This document shows positions 6,964 through 19,386 of a DNA stretch of 48,322 bases, piece after piece. Numbering within the stretch: position 1 is the first letter of the stretch; each line of letters opens with the position of its first letter. A program made the position numbers and the translations under genes. The notes under the pieces were generated by a model, which had not been told where the DNA came from, did no database searches, and worked only from the letters and a program-made list of their open reading frames with translations. This stretch comes from Solirubrobacteraceae bacterium (GTDB lineage: Bacteria > Actinomycetota > Thermoleophilia > Solirubrobacterales > Solirubrobacteraceae): NCBI GenBank assembly GCA_017882445.1, contig JADGPK010000018.1, positions 1 to 48,322 of the forward strand, written 5' to 3'.

Positions 6964-8016
6964 CTAGCGGGCGAAGGCCTGCGGCACCTGCAGCTCGGTG
7001 TACGCCCGGATGCAGTACCTGTCCGTCATACCGGCCAGGTAGTCGGTCACCCGCCCGGCCAGCTCCTGCTCGTCTCCCGCGTCCTCGCCGCTCGGACCCG
7101 TGGGCAGCAGCTCGGGGTGCTCGACGTAATGGTCGAACAGCCTCTTCACCACCGCCGAGATCTTCTCGTGCTCGGTGCGCACGGCCGGCCCGAGATACAC
7201 CCGCTCGAACATGAAGTCCCGCAGCGCGCTCATCGCCGGCCCCGCCGCCGGCCCCTGCGTGATGTCGCCGGCGAGCTCGGAGTGCTCGACCATGTCGTGC
7301 ACGAGCGCGTCGATCCGCGCAGAGCCGCTCGCGCCGAGGACCGCGATCGGCTCCCGCGGCAGCTCATCCTCGCTCAGCAACCCCGCACGCACCGCATCGT
7401 CGATGTCGTGGTTGATGTACGCAACCCGGTCGATGACCCGCACGATCCGTCCCTCGAGCGTGTCCGGCAGCGGCGCGCGGCTCGAGTGGCGGGCGATCCC
7501 ATCGCGGACCTGCTCGGTCAGGTTGAGCCCCGCGCCGTCACGCTCCAGCGCTTCGACGATCCGCAGCGAGTGCTCGTAGTGGCGGAAGTCCCTCCCGAAG
7601 CGCTCTTTCAGGCAGCGGTCGAGCACCTCCTCGCCGATGTGGCCGAACGGCGGATGCCCGAGGTCGTGCCCGACGCCGATCGCCTCCACCAGATCCTCGT
7701 TCAGTCGCAGTCCTCTCGCGACCGTGCGGGAGATCGTGGTGACCTCCAGCGTGTGCGTCAGCCGCGTCCGGTAATGGTCTCCGCGCGGTGCCACGAACAC
7801 CTGCGTCTTGTGGGTCAGCCGCCGAAACGCCTTGCTGTGCACGATCCGATCGCGATCGCGCTGGAATGGCGTGCGCAGCGCACAGTCCTCCTCGGCGTGC
7901 GCCCGCAGCGCCGGGTAGGAGCGCGTGGCAAGCGGGGACAGCAGCCGCTCCTCCGCCTGCGAGCAGCGCTGGGCGAACCCTGCTGCCACGATGTCGTTCT
8001 CCCCGGCGACGCTCAC
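6964..8016 (-). CDS. dgt: dGTP triphosphohydrolase-like protein (HD domain)
   Basis: Hydrolyses dGTP or other dNTPs to nucleoside and triphosphate, trimming the dNTP pool. Of 350 residues, the N-terminal TPFQRDRDRIVHSKAFRRL and the HYRTRLTHTLEV segment are typical of deoxyguanosinetriphosphate triphosphohydrolase-like family proteins. The metal-binding HD set is visible as H88, H117-D118 (GVGHDLGHPPFGH) and a later Asp in RVAYINHD. The gene lies between a PRC-barrel protein gene (36 bp upstream) and dnaG (10 bp downstream), consistent with a DNA-metabolism operon. Actinobacterial members are often annotated as dNTPase-like because substrate preference varies; that uncertainty applies here. 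Confidence 0.92.
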   Translation of the reverse strand: MSVAGENDIVAAGFAQRCSQAEERLLSPLATRSYPALRAHAEEDCALRTPFQRDRDRIVHSKAFRRLTHKTQVFVAPRGDHYRTRLTHTLEVTTISRTVARGLRLNEDLVEAIGVGHDLGHPPFGHIGEEVLDRCLKERFGRDFRHYEHSLRIVEALERDGAGLNLTEQVRDGIARHSSRAPLPDTLEGRIVRVIDRVAYINHDIDDAVRAGLLSEDELPREPIAVLGASGSARIDALVHDMVEHSELAGDITQGPAAGPAMSALRDFMFERVYLGPAVRTEHEKISAVVKRLFDHYVEHPELLPTGPSGEDAGDEQELAGRVTDYLAGMTDRYCIRAYTELQVPQAFAR

Positions 8017-8052
8017 CGCCCGATTCTCCCACCCGGTCGCGACCGGAGCCGC

Positions 8053-8406
8053 TCAGCGCTCGCGATGCCAGTCTTTGCGCAACGTGAGACGGTTGACCCA
8101 GTGGCTCCACGAGTTGATCGTCGCCGGATCCTCGTCGTAGATCGGCGCCCCGCCTCCCGGCTCGGGCAGGCTCGCAGCGGCTGCCGAGTCGATGCTCAGG
8201 TCCACGCGGTGTTCGTGCAGCGCAGCGACATCCGCCGCCGCCACGAACCGCCGCCCGTCCTTGGTCTTGATCACCAGCCCGTGGAAGATGTCCTTCTCGG
8301 GCGCCGCCACCACGTGGTGAATGGTGCCGATCTGCACGTCGTCGGAGCTCAGCACCGGAACGCCGCTGTCGAGCACCTCATAGGCGATCGGGAGCCCTTC
8401 GTCCAT
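8053..8406 (-). CDS. PRC-barrel-like small protein
   Basis: A 117-residue soluble protein of unknown role. The N-terminal half (VLSSDDVQIGTIHHVVAAPE, then FHGLVIKTKDGRRFVAAADV) has the pattern of a PRC-barrel: a small beta domain also found in photosynthetic reaction centre H subunits and RimM. The C-terminal tail is Trp/Arg-rich (INSWSHWVNRL). I chose the start at 8406 because the conserved region begins there and the longer upstream reading is Arg-rich and family-unlike. The gene lies between recO (91 bp upstream) and dgt (36 bp downstream) on the same strand. Function is not established; a nucleic-acid or protein docking role is possible but speculative. Confidence 0.75.
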   Translation of the reverse strand: MDEGLPIAYEVLDSGVPVLSSDDVQIGTIHHVVAAPEKDIFHGLVIKTKDGRRFVAAADVAALHEHRVDLSIDSAAAASLPEPGGGAPIYDEDPATINSWSHWVNRLTLRKDWHRER

Positions 8407-8497
8407 GCAGGTCACGATACACCGCACCTCGCGCACCTCGTGTACACGACCGATCGCCGGCCGCCGAGCTCGCCGCACGCACGTAGCGAGAGCCCGG

Positions 8498-9241
8498 TCA
8501 GCCCAACGGGCCGGAGGCGGGCATCAGCCGCAGATGCGCATGGTGCTCGAGCGTCGCGGAAATCGCGCGCTCGACCTGCCCCAGCGCGGGCTGGGACGCC
8601 TCGGGCGCCTCGTTCAGGGCACGCCCGAGCGCCTCGGTCATGAAGCGGTAGGCGTCCTGGTCCAATGGAAACGAGCCGGCCTCGCACGCCGCGCACACGA
8701 CGCCCCCGGCCGCGCCCGAGAACCCGACCAGATGATCGCGCTCCCCGCAGCTCGCACACGCACCCAGCTGCGGCGCGAGGCCAGCGGCGAGTAGCAGCTT
8801 GAGGCGAAAAGCCAGTGCCGCGGCCCATCCCATCGCCGATCGAGGCGGCCCGCCCGCGTGCGCGTCGAGCAGCGCCAGCTGGCGGCACAGCAGATTGAAC
8901 ACGCCCGGGTGGGGCTCTGATGTCTCGAACAGGCGCCCCACCGCGTCGCACGCCCGCGCCGCCGCGTCGAGCGCACGGGCATCGGCTCGCAGACGCGCAT
9001 ACCCGTCGATCGTCTGCGCTCCCGTCACCGTCAGGAGCTCGCCGCGCCCCTCGTGCATCTCGATGTGGAGGCGGAAGAACGGCTCGAGCCGACCGCCGAA
9101 GCGGCTGCGCGCGCGGCGCACGCCCTTGGCGATCGCGCTGACCCGCCCCCGATTCGCGGTGTACAGGTGCAGGATGCGGTCGGCCTCGCCGTAGCGCATG
9201 GAACGCAGCACAACGGCTTCGGTCTTCACAGGTCCGGCCAT
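8498..9241 (-). CDS. recO: DNA repair protein RecO
   Basis: RecF-pathway mediator that helps load RecA on SSB-coated DNA and anneals strands. The 247-residue protein has the N-terminal OB-fold opening MAGPVKTEAVVLRSMRYGEADRIL (split over two strands), a KGVRRARSRFGG basic loop, a helical middle, and a C-terminal zinc site C162-x2-C165 / C183-x2-C186. Length is normal for RecO. It is the first gene of the minus-strand run recO-PRC-dgt-dnaG and is divergent from the glutaredoxin gene. The ATG at 9241 starts directly with the family motif. Confidence 0.95.
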   Translation of the reverse strand: MAGPVKTEAVVLRSMRYGEADRILHLYTANRGRVSAIAKGVRRARSRFGGRLEPFFRLHIEMHEGRGELLTVTGAQTIDGYARLRADARALDAAARACDAVGRLFETSEPHPGVFNLLCRQLALLDAHAGGPPRSAMGWAAALAFRLKLLLAAGLAPQLGACASCGERDHLVGFSGAAGGVVCAACEAGSFPLDQDAYRFMTEALGRALNEAPEASQPALGQVERAISATLEHHAHLRLMPASGPLG

Positions 9242-9296
9242 CTGTGTGTCGAGTCTAGGGCCCAGGCCGGAGGCCCTCTCTACGCGCTCTGACCTC

Positions 9297-9326
9297 TTCG
9301 ATCGCGACTCCGACCATTGCTATACT
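9297..9326 (+). promoter_or_regulatory. Putative sigma-A type promoter for the glutaredoxin gene
   Basis: TTCGAT (9297-9302) and TATACT (9321-9326) are separated by 18 bp; the -10 element is only 10 bp before the ATG at 9337. Transcription would start about at or just before the start codon, so the mRNA would be nearly leaderless, a common arrangement in actinobacteria. A GAAG at 9331-9334 is too close to the ATG to act as a normal ribosome site. Confidence 0.5.
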
Positions 9327-9336
9327 TTGTGAAGTA

Positions 9337-9591
9337 ATGAGTCAGGTAACCGTCTTTACGACAGAACCGTGCTCATTCTGCGCGCGCGTCAAGGGACTCT
9401 TGAAATCGCACGGAGTGGAGTTCGCCGAGGTCAACCTCGCCGAGGATCCCACCGGCCGGGTCGAGCTGGCGCAGAGGACCGGGATGATGACCTTCCCCCA
9501 GGTGATCGTCGACGGCCGGCTGCTGGGAGGCTTCACCGAGGTGCAGGCCGCGTCCGCGAGCGGCCGTCTGCACGAGCTGCTCGCCGCTTGA
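9337..9591 (+). CDS. Glutaredoxin-like thiol reductase
   Basis: An 84-residue single-domain thioredoxin-fold protein that reduces disulfides or mixed disulfides with low-molecular-weight thiols. The redox motif is C12-S-F-C15; the cis-Pro segment TFPQVIVDG and the GGFTEV motif that follow complete the thiol-binding groove. In actinobacteria such small proteins may work with mycothiol rather than glutathione (mycoredoxin-like); the CSFC motif does not decide this. The last 59 bp overlap the 3' end of mutM on the opposite strand. A near-leaderless promoter is proposed upstream. Confidence 0.9.
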   Translation: MSQVTVFTTEPCSFCARVKGLLKSHGVEFAEVNLAEDPTGRVELAQRTGMMTFPQVIVDGRLLGGFTEVQAASASGRLHELLAA

Positions 9592-10483
9592 CCGATCGTC
9601 GATCGGCCGGCGGGCGCGCCTGGCAGCTCTCACAGACGTACGTCCCCCGTCCCGCGACGACCATCTTCACGATCGTCGCACCGCACGTCGGGCAGGGGAA
9701 ACCGGCGCGGCGATGCACGAGGAACTGATCCTGGAAGGAGCCGCTGACGCCGTCGACGTGGCGGAAGTCGTCGATCGTGGCGCCGCGCGCGTCGATACCC
9801 GCGTTCAGGGCCTCGATGACCGTCTCGCGGAGCCGTGCGTACTGGGCGCCCGAGAGGCTGCCCGCGGACCTCAGCGGGTGGATCGCGGCGCGGTGCAGGG
9901 CCTCGTCGGCGTAGATGTTCCCCACGCCTGCGATCTTGCGCTGGTCGAGCAGCAGCGCCTTGATCGGCGCCCTGCTGGCCTTCGCCAGGCCGCGCAGGTG
10001 CTCGGCTGTGAACAGCTCGTCGAACGGCTCCAGTCCGAGGCGCGCCGCGAAGAACTCATCGCGCGCCGGCGAGCCGAGCAGCAGCTCGCCCGTGCCGAAT
10101 CGGCGGGGGTCGACGATCGCCAGGTGCCTGCCGCCGCGCCCCGCGCGGCTCTCTTGTGAGCGCACGCCCGCCTTCCGGGGCGCGGGGCCCAGATGGACGC
10201 GAACGCGGGTGTGGGCTGGCTCGGGATCGGGTTCGCAGAGCACAGAGCCGGTCATGCGCAGATGCTGCGCGAGGTGGATGTCGCCGACGAAGCTCCAGAG
10301 CAGGTACTTGCCACGCCGGCCCAGACGCTCGATGCGCCTGCCCTCGACGGCGGCGGCAAGCTCCTCACTCGCCAGTGGCCGCGACCAGCGCGGATCGAGT
10401 ATCTCGAGCCGCTCGAGCGTCCTGCCCTCCACCAGCGGGGCCAGCTGACGCCTGATCGTCTCGACCTCCGGAAGCTCGGGCAT
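9533..10483 (-). CDS. mutM: Formamidopyrimidine-DNA glycosylase
   Basis: Bifunctional DNA glycosylase/AP lyase that removes 8-oxoguanine and formamidopyrimidines. The product (316 residues) begins MPELPEVETIRR, with catalytic P2 and E3 exposed after Met removal; K59 (GRRGKY), the KALLLDQRKIAGVGNIYADE helix-two-turn-helix and the C-terminal zinc finger C264-x2-C267 / C284-x2-C287 are present. It is longer than typical (about 270-290) because of an insert in the first half (GPAPRKAGVRSQESRAGRGG) and a basic C-terminal tail of about 28 residues. The tail codons overlap the glutaredoxin gene on the other strand. deoB ends 7 nt upstream. Confidence 0.96.
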   Translation of the reverse strand: MPELPEVETIRRQLAPLVEGRTLERLEILDPRWSRPLASEELAAAVEGRRIERLGRRGKYLLWSFVGDIHLAQHLRMTGSVLCEPDPEPAHTRVRVHLGPAPRKAGVRSQESRAGRGGRHLAIVDPRRFGTGELLLGSPARDEFFAARLGLEPFDELFTAEHLRGLAKASRAPIKALLLDQRKIAGVGNIYADEALHRAAIHPLRSAGSLSGAQYARLRETVIEALNAGIDARGATIDDFRHVDGVSGSFQDQFLVHRRAGFPCPTCGATIVKMVVAGRGTYVCESCQARPPADRRSVKRRAARADGRSRTRPAPR

Positions 10484-10490
10484 CTCGCGT

Positions 10491-11687
10491 TCAGCTTATG
10501 AACGAACGGCCCGGCAGCTCGTCCGCGCACACGCCGGCCAGCCACCGCAGCACCGTGGCGCCGACGTCTCCCAGTGGTCCGTCGTGGCGCGCACCGCCCA
10601 TGCGCCCGCCGTCGGCCGTGCTCCGCGCCATCGCCCCCGTCACCGCAAGCAGCGGCGCATACTCGCGCGTGTGGTCGGTGCCCGGGTGCGCGAGGTCGAC
10701 GCCGTGGTCGGCCGTCACGATCAGCAGGTCGCCGTCGCGCAGGCGCCCGAGCAGCCGCCCCACCTGCAGGTCGATCTCCCGCAGCGACCGGTTGAAGCCG
10801 TGTGCGTCCTTGCGATGGCCATAGACCTGATCCGTCTCGACGAGATTGGCGAACACCAGGCCCCGCGGCACCTCCTCGAGCAGCTCATCGACGCACTGCA
10901 GCGCCTGTGCGTTCGTCGCCCCCGGATGCGAGCTGGTCACCCCGACGCCGGCGAAGAGATCGCGGATCTTGCCCACGCCGTGAACGTCCACCCCGGCGCT
11001 CTGGAGCTCCTCCAGATAGCTGCGCCGCGGAGGGCGCGCGGTGAAGTCGCGCCTGCCGTCGGTGCGCGCAAACGCGCCCTGCACCCCCGTGAACGGCCGA
11101 GCGATGACCCGTCCCACCCCATGCTCGCCCGTCATCGCGGCCCGCGCGGCCGAGCACGCGCGGTAGAGCTCAGCCGCAGGCAGCTTCTCCACGTGCGCAG
11201 CGAGCTGCAGCACCGAGTCCTGGGATGTGTAGGCGATCAGTGCCCCCGTTCGCAGGTGCTCGGCGCCGAACTCCTCGATCGCGGCAATCCCGTTGTAGGG
11301 CCGATTGCAGATGATCTCGTGGCCCATCGCGCTCACCAGCCGTGCGATCAGCTCGAGCGGAAAGCCCGCCGGATAGGTGGGCGCAGGACGCTCGACCACC
11401 ACTCCCATGAGCTCCCAGTGACCGCTCACCGAGTCCTTACCGGGACCCAGGGGACGCAGGCGCCCGTGGACCGCAGGGTCCTCGCTGGCGGGGACACCTC
11501 GGAGGGGGAGTATCGACCCGAGGCCGAGCGCCTGCAGCGTGGGGAGCTCGAGTCCGCCGACCGCGTCGGCGAGGTGTGCCAGCGTGTTGGTCCCCTCGTC
11601 GCCGTAGTGCTCGGCATCCGGGAGCGCGCCGACGCCACACGCGTCGATCACAAGCACGATCGCCCGCCGATCCCGCAGGTCGCTCAT
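10491..11687 (-). CDS. deoB: Phosphopentomutase
   Basis: Interconverts ribose- or deoxyribose-1-phosphate and the 5-phosphate, linking nucleoside salvage to the pentose phosphate pathway. A protein of 398 residues in the alkaline-phosphatase superfamily. The N-terminal metal site lies in VLVIDACGVG (D15), followed by TNTLAHLA, the GKDSVSGHWE motif that carries the active-site region, and C-terminal metal ligands in VTADHGVDLAHPGTDHTREYAPL (split across two short motifs). Length matches the family (about 390-400). It lies between xerD (16 nt upstream) and mutM (7 nt downstream), so it is probably co-transcribed with both. Confidence 0.96.
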   Translation of the reverse strand: MSDLRDRRAIVLVIDACGVGALPDAEHYGDEGTNTLAHLADAVGGLELPTLQALGLGSILPLRGVPASEDPAVHGRLRPLGPGKDSVSGHWELMGVVVERPAPTYPAGFPLELIARLVSAMGHEIICNRPYNGIAAIEEFGAEHLRTGALIAYTSQDSVLQLAAHVEKLPAAELYRACSAARAAMTGEHGVGRVIARPFTGVQGAFARTDGRRDFTARPPRRSYLEELQSAGVDVHGVGKIRDLFAGVGVTSSHPGATNAQALQCVDELLEEVPRGLVFANLVETDQVYGHRKDAHGFNRSLREIDLQVGRLLGRLRDGDLLIVTADHGVDLAHPGTDHTREYAPLLAVTGAMARSTADGGRMGGARHDGPLGDVGATVLRWLAGVCADELPGRSFIS

Positions 11688-11703
11688 CGCCGGACGCCCG
11701 GCG

Positions 11704-12651
11704 TCAACGAGATGCCCGCGGATGCGCGCTGAAGTAGGCGTCCTTCAGGCGGTCGGCCGACAGGTGGGTGTAGACCTGGGTTGTCGCGAGATCCGCGTGA
11801 CCGAGCATCTCCTGGAGCGAGCGCAGGTCGCACCCTCCCGCCAGCAGATGAGTCGCAAAGGAATGGCGCAGGGTGTGGGGGCTCATCTTCTCCTCCAGGC
11901 CCGCACGGCGCGCGTGACCCTGCACGATCTTATAGAGCCCCTGGCGCGTCAGACCGGTGCCGCGGCGATTGAGGAAAAGCCGCGCCTGCGCGCCGTCTCT
12001 GAGAAGCACCGGACGTCCGCCGCGGATGTATGCGCGCAGTGCCGCCACCGCGTGGCGACCGATCGGCACGATCCGCTCCTTGGAGCCCTTTCCGCGCGCC
12101 CGCAGCAGACCCTCCTCGAGGTCCAGGTCGCCGAGGGCGAGCCCGACCGCCTCCGAGGAACGCAGGCCACACGCGTACATGACCTCCAGCAGCGCGCGGT
12201 CGCGCAGCGCCAGCGGGTCGGCTCCCCTCGGCTGGCTCAAGAGCCGCGCCACCTCGTCGCGCGACAGCACGCGCGGCAGGCGCTGCGGCTTGTGCGGGCC
12301 GCGCAGGTCCGCCGTGGGATCGTGCTCGACGATCCCCTCGCGCCGCAGGTGGCGGTAGAAGGAGCGAAGGCAGGCCACCTTGCGCGCGAGCGTGGTGGGC
12401 GCGACCGGCGCTCGCTCCTCGTCTCCGCGCGCCAGCTCGGACAGGAACGCGGCGAGGTCGCCGTGCCCCGTCTCCTGGGCGAGCAATCCGCGGTGGTCGA
12501 GGAACTCTCCGAACTGCAGCAGGTCGCAGCGGTAGGCGGCGAGCGTGTTGCGCGACAGGCCCCGCTCGAGCTCCAGGTATGCGAGGAAGTCCAGGATCAG
12601 CCGCTCGATGCTCACCGCCGCGCGGGGCGGGGCGATCTCGGCAGTGCTCAT
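11704..12651 (-). CDS. xerD: Tyrosine recombinase XerD
   Basis: Chromosome-dimer-resolving tyrosine recombinase acting at dif. The 315-residue protein has an N-terminal SAM-like core-binding domain (residues ~15-110, with LERGLSRNTLAAYRCDL) and a catalytic domain holding the full set R164 (CGLRSSE), K188 (GKGSK), H259-x2-R262 (HTLRHSFATHLL), H285 (GHADL) and Y294 (QVYTHL). The frame is open upstream, but the start at 12651 is fixed by an ATGA overlap with the NUDIX stop and by the normal length. The NUDIX-xerD order is as in mycobacteria. Confidence 0.96.
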   Translation of the reverse strand: MSTAEIAPPRAAVSIERLILDFLAYLELERGLSRNTLAAYRCDLLQFGEFLDHRGLLAQETGHGDLAAFLSELARGDEERAPVAPTTLARKVACLRSFYRHLRREGIVEHDPTADLRGPHKPQRLPRVLSRDEVARLLSQPRGADPLALRDRALLEVMYACGLRSSEAVGLALGDLDLEEGLLRARGKGSKERIVPIGRHAVAALRAYIRGGRPVLLRDGAQARLFLNRRGTGLTRQGLYKIVQGHARRAGLEEKMSPHTLRHSFATHLLAGGCDLRSLQEMLGHADLATTQVYTHLSADRLKDAYFSAHPRASR

Positions 12652-13277
12652 CCCCCGGGCTTCGCCTCCGCGGCAGTGGCTCCTTGGCGCTGCAACCCGT
12701 CGTTCAGGCGGCGAGCGAGCCACAGCAGCCCGATCAGGGTCTTGGCGTCGAGGCAATCCTCGATCGCCAGCTCGAGCTGCTCGAGCGGCCACTGGACGAT
12801 CTCGATCCGCTCGTTCTCCTCGCTGTGCGCTTTGGACTCGTACAGGTCAGTCGCTGCGAACAGGTGAACGCGCTCGTCTGTGAACCCCGCGCTCGAGTAG
12901 TAGGTGAGGATCGCCTCCCAGGTGCGCGCGCCGAATCCGATCTCCTCGGCCAGCTCGCGCCGGGCGGCCTGCAGCGGCTCCTCGCCCTCGACGTCGAGGC
13001 GCCCGGCCGGGATCTCGAGCAGGGCGGGCTCGTTGACCGCCTCGCGCGGCTGGCGCACCAGCCATACCCGCGCGTGGTCGTGGGCGACGACGGCGACGGC
13101 GCCCTGATGACGAACGATCTCGCGCGATACCTCCTCGCCGTCGGAGTGGCGGAAGCGCTCGATGCGCACGTCCACGAGACGCCCGTCATACACGGTCTCC
13201 CCTCCGAGCGGCGTGAACGACCGGCCCGGGCCGCCGCCCTCAGCGCGGGCGCGCGCGTCGCCGTCGAGGGCGCTCAC
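12648..13277 (-). CDS. NUDIX hydrolase, ADP-ribose pyrophosphatase type
   Basis: Probably cleaves ADP-ribose or related nucleotide sugars to AMP plus sugar phosphate, a housecleaning reaction. Of 209 residues, the beta-strand region VYDGRLVDVRIERF and LVRQPREAVNEPALLEIPAG are ADP-ribose-type features. The Nudix box runs from G92 to about F115, with core RELAEE (107-112) giving the metal-binding glutamates; spacing before it (G-x6-E) is the PAGRLD variant common in this subfamily. Both ends overlap neighbours by 4 nt (DUF3866 stop and xerD start), indicating one operon. It corresponds in position to mycobacterial Rv1700. Confidence 0.92.
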   Translation of the reverse strand: MSALDGDARARAEGGGPGRSFTPLGGETVYDGRLVDVRIERFRHSDGEEVSREIVRHQGAVAVVAHDHARVWLVRQPREAVNEPALLEIPAGRLDVEGEEPLQAARRELAEEIGFGARTWEAILTYYSSAGFTDERVHLFAATDLYESKAHSEENERIEIVQWPLEQLELAIEDCLDAKTLIGLLWLARRLNDGLQRQGATAAEAKPGG

Positions 13278-14458
13278 ACGCGCTCGCCCGCTCGATCATC
13301 TGGCTCCGCGCGCGCAGCGAGCTCCGCGAGCGCCGTGCCGGCAGCCAACGCGGCACCGAAGAACAGCGGATCTTCGGCCAGTCCGCGGCCCATCGTCTCG
13401 GTCGGCAAACCGCTGGTGGCGTACGCGGGGAGGTCGACCACCGCGCGGCGCCAGTCGTGTCGGGTGATGCGCACCGGGCGCTCGACGTCCAGCGCGAGCC
13501 TCCCGCGGCGGGCCGTCGCGCCGCCGAACACCGCGCCCAGACCGGCGCGCAGGTCGTTCCCCACCGGGGAGCGCGTTCCGGCCGGCAGCGCGACGGTGAC
13601 CGGCTCGAGCAGCAGGTCAAGGACGGTGAGGGTGTGGTGGGATATCCCGCGGTGGCGCACCCGGTCATCGCCCATCGACATCCGGGCCACCAGCACGGTC
13701 GGGCATCCGAGCGCCAGCGCCACATGGGCTGAATCGAGCGCGCTCATCCCGCCGTGTCCGAGCGCGGAGCTCGATCCGACAATCCCCGGACCGGGTCCAC
13801 ATAGCGCGGCGTCCCATCCCAGGGCCCGAAAGCCGTGGTGGAGCGCTCCCGCGGTGGTGATCGCCTCCCCCTCTCCCCCAAAGGCCGCACCGGCGGTCAG
13901 ATGGCCCGCCAGCAGTCCGCGCGCGCGCAGCGCGCGAACGGTGCGCGAATGTCCGCCGGGCAACGCGCCGCCCTCCGTCTGGACGTAGCCCAGGCGGCTC
14001 GTTGGCGCGCTCTGGGCGAACGCCCACGCGACGGCGGCGAGCTGGCCGTGCAGGGCAAGCACGGCCACCGGCCGCCTGATCGGCAGCTCCAGCCGCACGT
14101 CCTCCACCGGCACGACGACGTGCTGGAGGCTCGTGTAGTTGAGCTTCATCACGTTTCCCCCCGGCGCGCCATCGCCTTCCAGGCCTCGGGTGATGTTGGC
14201 GTGAACGATGTCGAAGCCACCCGAGCCCAGCCCCAGGTCGAGTGCCTCCACGTTGACGATCACCTCGTCGCCGATCTCCGCGCGACCCACGAGCGCGACG
14301 TCCGCGATCGCCGCGCGACGCGCGCCATCGCGGTCCTTCCCCGTCAGTTCGACCACGAGCCTCTGCTCGAGACCAGCGCTCGAACCATCCTGCTCGGGTG
14401 CGCCGTTCACAGCGGGACGGTCGATCTCGACGACGATCGCGGGACGAAGCTTCAGCAT
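13274..14458 (-). CDS. DUF3866 family protein
   Basis: A 394-residue protein of a conserved actinobacterial family without an assigned reaction. It opens LRPAIVVEIDRP, has a Gly-rich stretch (LDLGLGSGGFDIVHANITRG) and a C-terminal half with GPGPGIVGSSSALGHGGMSALDSAH and MSMGDDRVRHRGISHHTL, the most conserved-looking segments; the DD/H-rich loops could bind metal or phosphate. There are no transmembrane helices or signal peptide. The C-terminus overlaps the NUDIX start by 4 nt, and the gene follows the M20 peptidase by 12 nt. I recognise the family but do not infer a substrate. Confidence 0.8.
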   Translation of the reverse strand: MLKLRPAIVVEIDRPAVNGAPEQDGSSAGLEQRLVVELTGKDRDGARRAAIADVALVGRAEIGDEVIVNVEALDLGLGSGGFDIVHANITRGLEGDGAPGGNVMKLNYTSLQHVVVPVEDVRLELPIRRPVAVLALHGQLAAVAWAFAQSAPTSRLGYVQTEGGALPGGHSRTVRALRARGLLAGHLTAGAAFGGEGEAITTAGALHHGFRALGWDAALCGPGPGIVGSSSALGHGGMSALDSAHVALALGCPTVLVARMSMGDDRVRHRGISHHTLTVLDLLLEPVTVALPAGTRSPVGNDLRAGLGAVFGGATARRGRLALDVERPVRITRHDWRRAVVDLPAYATSGLPTETMGRGLAEDPLFFGAALAAGTALAELAARAEPDDRAGERV

Positions 14459-14470
14459 CGAGGCTGGAAG

Positions 14471-18440
<3,970 letters not shown>

Positions 18441-18471
18441 GAGTGCAAGCTAGCGCTGAAGGCGGACGCGC

Positions 18472-19359
18472 TCAGGGCCTTGAGACGAACGCGCCGGCGG
18501 TCGGCAGCAGCGAGTCGGCGCTCGACTTCGCGCCATACGTTCCGTGGTAGCCGGCGAGCGCGTATACGAGCGCCGCCTGACCCGCCCGAGCATCGAGATC
18601 GTCGACGCTCGAGATGCCAGCACCCTTGTACCACGAGATCTGCGACGCTTCCGTGCCGGTCAGCTCGACGCCTACGGCGGACACCCCTGCCGCGGCCACG
18701 CCGGTGAGCACGCCGGACTCCAGGGCGGCGCTCATTTCGCCCTGTTCGGCGCTCATCCCGGTCGGCTCGGCGCGCATCACCACGAGCCCTTCCAGGTGGC
18801 TGAGCTGTCCGTCGAAGGCGCTCAGCAGGCTGCCCCGCACGCGGCTGAGCAGCTCTCGGGCGACCTGCGGTCCGCCGTTGACGAGCTGGCGACCGACGAG
18901 CTCGCCGAAGCGCCGGACCAGTTCGGTGGAGCCGGCCAGAGCCGCGTAGTGGGTCCCCGCCGCAGCGCGCGCGATCCCGGTCAGATCGAGCGGCTCGCGC
19001 ACCGCCACCACCGTTGCCAGGGCGCCGCCCGCCTGGGTGACCGCCGCGCGCACGAGGGCGTTGACCTGGTCTGAGGATCCGCCGAGGAACACCAGCCCGA
19101 CGCTGCGTCCGCCCAGCAGTTCGTGGACCGCCAGCGGATACAGGCCGTTCGCGAACGCTTCCTCGTCGTTGAGCCGTTCCTGGAGCCGGTCGGCCTTGCG
19201 CCGCGCTTCGCCCACTTCCGAGTTGAGGTTGTGGACGATGCCGTTCTTGGCCGAGGAGACGAGATTGGAGTCGCCGATCGCCACGCCGATCAGCACGCCG
19301 AGCGCCAGCGCGAACAGGACCGCCGCGAGGGATAGCGCGTGATAGCGATAGTCGAACAT
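18472..19359 (-). CDS. MctB/SteB-family membrane-anchored protein
   Basis: A 295-residue protein with the family N-terminus: MFDYRYHALSLAAVLFALALG forms one transmembrane helix, followed by a coiled-coil-like segment (NSEVGEARRKADRLQERLNDEEAF) and an extracytoplasmic mixed domain. In mycobacteria the family was described as the copper transport protein MctB, and in corynebacteria its member SteB acts with SteA in cell separation. Here steA is directly upstream (27 bp), which favours the SteB-type role by inference. A Cys-rich metal motif is not visible, and no further transmembrane helices follow, so it does not look like a channel by itself. Confidence 0.85.
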   Translation of the reverse strand: MFDYRYHALSLAAVLFALALGVLIGVAIGDSNLVSSAKNGIVHNLNSEVGEARRKADRLQERLNDEEAFANGLYPLAVHELLGGRSVGLVFLGGSSDQVNALVRAAVTQAGGALATVVAVREPLDLTGIARAAAGTHYAALAGSTELVRRFGELVGRQLVNGGPQVARELLSRVRGSLLSAFDGQLSHLEGLVVMRAEPTGMSAEQGEMSAALESGVLTGVAAAGVSAVGVELTGTEASQISWYKGAGISSVDDLDARAGQAALVYALAGYHGTYGAKSSADSLLPTAGAFVSRP

Positions 19360-19386
19360 GCGCAGGATCGCGCCCGTGAGGACCGG

